From Cricetomys ansorgei (lineage: Eukaryota > Chordata > Mammalia > Rodentia > Nesomyidae), in NCBI GenBank assembly GCA_026225945.1, contig JAMJFZ010000257.1:1-64000 (forward strand): a DNA stretch of 64,000 nucleotides. The letters run 5' to 3'. The notes below the pieces were generated by a model, which searched no databases, was not told the origin of the DNA, and saw only the letters and a list, made by a program, of their open reading frames with translations. How positions within the stretch are numbered: position 1 is the first letter of the stretch; every line of letters starts with the position of its first letter. Of this stretch, positions 59,396-64,000 are shown piece after piece. The translations under genes were made by a program, and so were the position numbers.

Positions 59396-62300
59396 AGAGG
59401 CATTTTCTTTAAGCAAGTAGTCCCAGGAAATCTGCCTAAGATCCAGTAAATAATCCCCTATGCATGTTCATAAAAGAATCCCTAAAACCAGTGGGTCAAA
59501 AACAAAAGACTAAACAAAAAAAAAGACAAAATAAAATATAGGAGGAGGTATGCTTAGGAAGAAGAAGGTCAGATGATTGGAAGGGCCACAAGAGAGTGCA
59601 CTGTGTAGCCACTGTGGCCATAGAACACTCTGTACATGTATATATAACCTCATTAAAAATATAAATATTCTTAGAGGAAATGAATAGTTTTATTAATGTA
59701 TACATCCTTATATATTTATACATGAAATGTTTTACTTAATGACAGTTCTTCCTAGTGTTTTCTGAGATCAGTAGACGCTATCTTTACAGGTTGATTGACA
59801 AAGTACTTGCAACAGAACTCAGATCTTATGATTGGTGAGTATGCAAAAATTTTGCATAAATTATGCACAGAGATATTAAAATCTAATCAGTATCCTGAAA
59901 GTGATGTATATTAAAATTCTTCAAATAGAACCATACCTAAAATTCTTAAAAACTTTGCAGTGAAATGAAAGTATTAAAAATTTCCAAACATGTGAAAAAG
60001 TCCACAAATTTATGTCTAAGGTACTCTTGGAAATTGTCTAATTTCCAAGAAATTGTCTAATCCCTAGGGGAGCTATGAGTAAGTCTTACAGGTAGATGAC
60101 CTTCCTCCAGGAAGACACATTAAACTTCAGTTGCAATTAGGGAGTGAATTTGGCTCCTTCATTTCTCTTTTAAGTCAGGTTAAATATGGCATGAAGTAAG
60201 CATTTGTGGCATCCTTCACTTTCACTATTGGAACTTCCTTTTCTTTTATGTGCAGAAGGAAGATTTGGCAAAAATGTAGCATTTTGGTCACCATTGAATG
60301 AACTTATCTCAATAGAGAATACTCTATGGCTGTCTTCAGGCTTTTCACAGAGTCAGTACAGGGTAAGACCCATCAAATACATTTCTACATTTTTTAGATG
60401 TTTTTAAATTGTGATAAAATACTTTCAATTCTGTTGTTGTGGTTTCAGCTCATAATTGTGTTCTTGAAAATTTATATTAACTGAGATGCTCAGATTCCTT
60501 ATATTTAATGGGGATTTTTATGGCCAAAGTTTGGGCATACTGTAGTGAATGAAATGATACCCTAGGAGTCCAGAAAATAGGACTTAAGAGTAATACTTGC
60601 TCAAGTCTCTAATAAGTAAGTTATTACTGTATAAACTCGGTTCTTCTCCACTTCTTTCCTTTTTCCTTTCCTCACTCTTTCTGTTCCTTCCTTCCTTCCC
60701 CACTTGTTTTCTTCATAGGCCATTTATTTTCTTTCTTTCTATGTATTTCTTCAAGTTTAATGAAATCAAAGTTATTTTCAATGTCAAATTGAAATCAAAT
60801 AAACTGAACCATTTTTTTCTGTACCATGTCCAATAAAACTTATCTACTCTTCTAAATGCATTCTCAGTTACACATTACTAATACACATTGGTATTATAAT
60901 GGTTGGATTGAAGGTAGTATGCTTTAGAAATGTAAATAACACTCATAAATGGTCATGGCAGGAAAACTGCTGCTAAGCTCTCTACAACATTGAAAATAAA
61001 TATTAAATGTTTTATTTCCACAACAACATACTGACACATGGCATTGAAGAGGGTATTGTGGTCATATTGATTCACTTCACAAAGTGAAGTCATCTGATTT
61101 ATGTTCCCCTCATCTACTTAACTGTGAATCACCTAGATATCAAAGAGAAGTTTCAAAAATACATTAGGGAGGAGAAAGAAGGAAACAGAACTCCTCTGTA
61201 TTACAGAAATAGTAAGACAAGTGAGTTGAGCCATATCAGGAAATCAGCAGAGCAACACTGAAGAGAGAGAAAAAGAATTAGGAATCTGGTCAATACTTAT
61301 TTCCCTGACAGCCATAGAAATTTGCTTAGCTATACACACAAAATATATCTTTTGTTTGTAGATAATAATTTAGGATTAAAATATGATTGATTTATGGAAT
61401 TCAACATATTTGGTGATTTAATATAATATTTCATGTTATTATTATTACTGGTAATAATAGTATTTTGCTTGTTTGAAATGTATTTCAAAGCAGCTATGTA
61501 GACTTTTCTGTTCATCCCTCTGATACTTTTAGAAATATACACAGTTTCTATTGAAAAAAAATGTTATATGAAGATATATTGGTTCTACAGTTAGTTTTAT
61601 TGATAAAATAACTGGGAAGGAAATAGTAGGCAATATTGACAGTTGTGCATGAGGAAGAACATGTCCCAAGGCCACTGCTCAAGAAAATGACTGAGTAATC
61701 AGTTTCTACAGTAAGAGGTCCTGAGCAAGACCAAGGACATCTCTTTAATGTTCAAATGTATGACTGTTGGTGACAAAAAGAACATGAATGATTTTCAAAT
61801 AAATCTAAACAGAATATCTAAGACTACATGAAAGTCTAGATTTGAAAACCAAAAATATTTGGAGGCAAGAGATCATTGACTCAGCAGTATGAACACTTAT
61901 AGAAAGAGTATAATAGTTTAAGCATGTTACATATGATGTCATGCTATCTTAGCATCTAAGTTCTGGTTTTAATAATGTAATTAATGATCTGAAAACACAT
62001 CTAACATACTATAAAAATACTTCATAGTTGAAGTCTTCATATTATTAGTGTTTTATTTATGTTATCATATCATTTTATTTTGCAACAGTCTTATTTCTAT
62101 ATCATGCCTCCTATGGATACTTTAAACATTTCTATGTTCAATGTTTCTTTGCTTAAGAAACCTCTATTGAGTTTAATAAAAAGGAAGGAAATTGATAATC
62201 ACCAAATGTTAATTTTATAAATAATGGGAAATACTTTGATATTGTGTCATCTCCTAATGTAAAATATTCTCATTTAATTCTTAGAATAAAAATTTAAAAC

Positions 62301-63369
62301 TTGGTTTGCTAGTATAAAGAGTATAAACATGGTTATAATTTGAAATTATTTCTTATATGTTCTCCAAAACATTGCCTGAGTAATTTTTAACTAATTGGTA
62401 TAATTTTTAAAATAAGACTTTTTAATTAAAGTTCTTCCATACAATATATTTTGCTCATTTTCCCCCTGTCTTAACTACTTCCCACCGCTCTACCCATTGA
62501 CTATATGTTTTTGTGTCTCTCCAAACACACACTTGACATTCTTTTTGCTTTTCAGTGCTTCAGGTTTCATATAAGAGTATATAAATGGACATTGTTAAAA
62601 ATAATACTGACTTCAATAATCACATTTTTTTCTTGGTTTACAATTTGCAGAATATCTTGATAAAACTATGGAAATTGCAGTTCTGATGGAATATCTTGTG
62701 CAAATAGCATTTGGAGGTAAAGGAGTGATAATTAGGAGATTAAAGTCATCTTAGTTCAAATGGTTATTTTGAGTCCAGTTTGAGCTACATCAGATTTTGT
62801 CCTCACCCCATTAAATAAAGAACCATCTATTTGTCTTTCATGGACCCAAAACCTTGAAGTCTGTCAGTTCATCTCATAGTACATACCTATTGCTAATAAA
62901 GCTATTTTCAGATTATTTAAACAACAGAAGTTGAACACTTTTTCTGTCTACATGATATATTTTATTTCATCTATGTTATAGTCATTATATTTTTTGATTT
63001 ATAGTTCAGGTTTCATACATGTGTATAATGCAATTTGATAATGTATAATTCCCATTTCCTTCCAACTTCTTCTGTATCAACAGCAAAGACTCCTTTCTAC
63101 TTCATTTTTGCTAAATTCATTTAGTGATTCTCCTGTGGTTATGAGTATGGTGCCATTCACTGGAGCTTTGGAAACATACCAGATGCCATATCCTTAAAAA
63201 AAGACTAATTTTTCCTCCTCAGAAACAATTTTATTATCAAATGTAAGCAACCTCAGAGGATAGATTTGTTTACACAAAAATTTGTTTGTTACCTCTACAT
63301 GACAATGATTAATATCATCTTCTTGGTCTTTCATATAGAAACATTATACTTTTACTCACATAACAGCAA

Positions 63370-63386
63370 ATATATATACATACACA

Positions 63387-63437
<51 letters not shown>
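63370..63437. repeat. (AT)n microsatellite specific to copy B
   Basis: TA/TG run of about 60 bp. Copy A has only a short tatatatg there (about 47978-48002). Confidence 0.9.
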
Positions 63438-63440
<3 letters not shown>

Positions 63441-63629
63441 GTAACATGTGTATATATGTAGATAATCACAGAAAAATATTTTATTGTTGTAGAAGTTTAT
63501 TTTTAGTTGTGTTTAAAATATTGTTTTGTATCCTGTTTGGTGAGGGGCTGCCTAGTGTCTTGGCTTTTTGTATTGTCTACAGGTGTTGGATTTACAAGTT
63601 GAATGTTTAATTGCTCATGATATGCATGT

Positions 63630-63880
63630 GCTATAAGTAGAATACCTGAGGCGTTCTGTATCAATAGATACACCTGAGCTGGGATGTTCAGGGTTTCACT
63701 GTCCATTCTGGAACTTCCATAACGGTGGTTCACTGTGCTGAGGACTGACATATGAAAGTGTAGCTCATATGAAAGGGCCTCCTTCTTCTGTTTGCTGAGG
63801 CACCCAGCAACATACTACTATGTATTATAGTTACATTTAAGCTGTGCATATAGAAGAGAGCACCAATAACATTTAAAACT
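63630..63880. other. 251 bp segment present in copy B only
   Basis: Copy A joins the flanking words (gcatg and gaatctacttaggaatag) with only about 8 bp between them. The segment has no poly-A, no obvious terminal repeats and no SINE signature, so a deletion in copy A is as likely as an insertion in copy B. Confidence 0.65.
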
Positions 63881-64000
63881 GAATCTACTTAGGAATAGTG
63901 AATTTAGGAGCTATATTATTTATATAGGTATTTTACTAAAGAATTTTCTATTGGAAAGGCAGCTAGGTTTCAATTGGATGAATTATGCCTAGCATTTTAA

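Larger units (their letters stand above)
56135..64000 (+). repeat. segmental duplication copy B (7.87 kb, runs off the window)
   Basis: Collinear with 40669-48320 at an initial offset of 15466 bp. All SINEs and the (GA)n tract are shared. Differences include a longer (AT)n tract (63370-63437) and about 250 bp at 63630-63880 that copy A lacks. The last bases agcattttaa match 48311-48320, so the duplication continues past the window. No gene inside. Frames at 56087-56353 and 56143-56376 are conserved with copy A but show no domain. Confidence 0.92.

Noticed and set aside
1..64000. CRISPR arrays, bacterial operons, tRNA or rRNA genes
   Set aside because: The regular repeats are microsatellites or decayed minisatellites, and the only tRNA-like sequences are SINE heads.

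Overview
This 64 kb window looks like intergenic DNA from a muroid rodent genome, inside a cluster of class II olfactory receptor (OR) genes. The rodent assignment rests on sequence I can read: B1, B2 and RSINE1/B4-type SINEs, a URR1-like hAT element, and L1 copies with rodent-type 3' UTR and ORF1 sequence. The base composition is AT-rich and microsatellites are abundant. The ORs resemble the OR4C group of family 4; species and chromosome cannot be fixed from the sequence alone.

Only one gene appears intact: an OR at 49047-49973 (+), 308 aa with all the usual OR motifs. A close paralogue at 37521-38460 (+) has a single +1 frameshift at the start of TM7. A badly damaged OR pseudogene lies at 5457-6345 (+), and a ~190 bp OR relic at 18082-18272 (+). 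All four are in the same orientation.

Layout: 1-2200 is mostly non-coding, including a block that resembles sequence downstream of the intact OR. 2206-4975 is a B2 fragment and an antisense L1 split by a CpG-rich solo LTR. 4976-5431 is a ~150 bp-period tandem repeat directly before the first OR pseudogene. 6.4-18 kb holds a B1, a URR1 element, several LTR-like elements, microsatellites and an AT-rich array. 18.1 kb is the OR relic. 20.56-27.31 kb is a nearly full-length antisense L1 with a nested 3'UTR piece. 27.9-38.5 kb is the unit carrying the frameshifted OR. 40.67-50 kb is the unit carrying the intact OR. 53.2-56.13 kb is a diverged partial unit. 56.135-64.0 kb is a second, very similar copy of 40.67-48.32 kb that runs off the window edge.

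The main organising principle is therefore a tandem array of OR-containing duplicons of different ages, later loaded with retroelements. The closest pair (40.67-48.32 and 56.135-64.0 kb) predicts another OR4C-like gene roughly 0.7 kb beyond the right edge. I found no tRNA, rRNA, CRISPR or bacterial feature, and nothing I would call an undescribed molecular system. The points of interest are the evolutionary architecture and some unnamed repeats.
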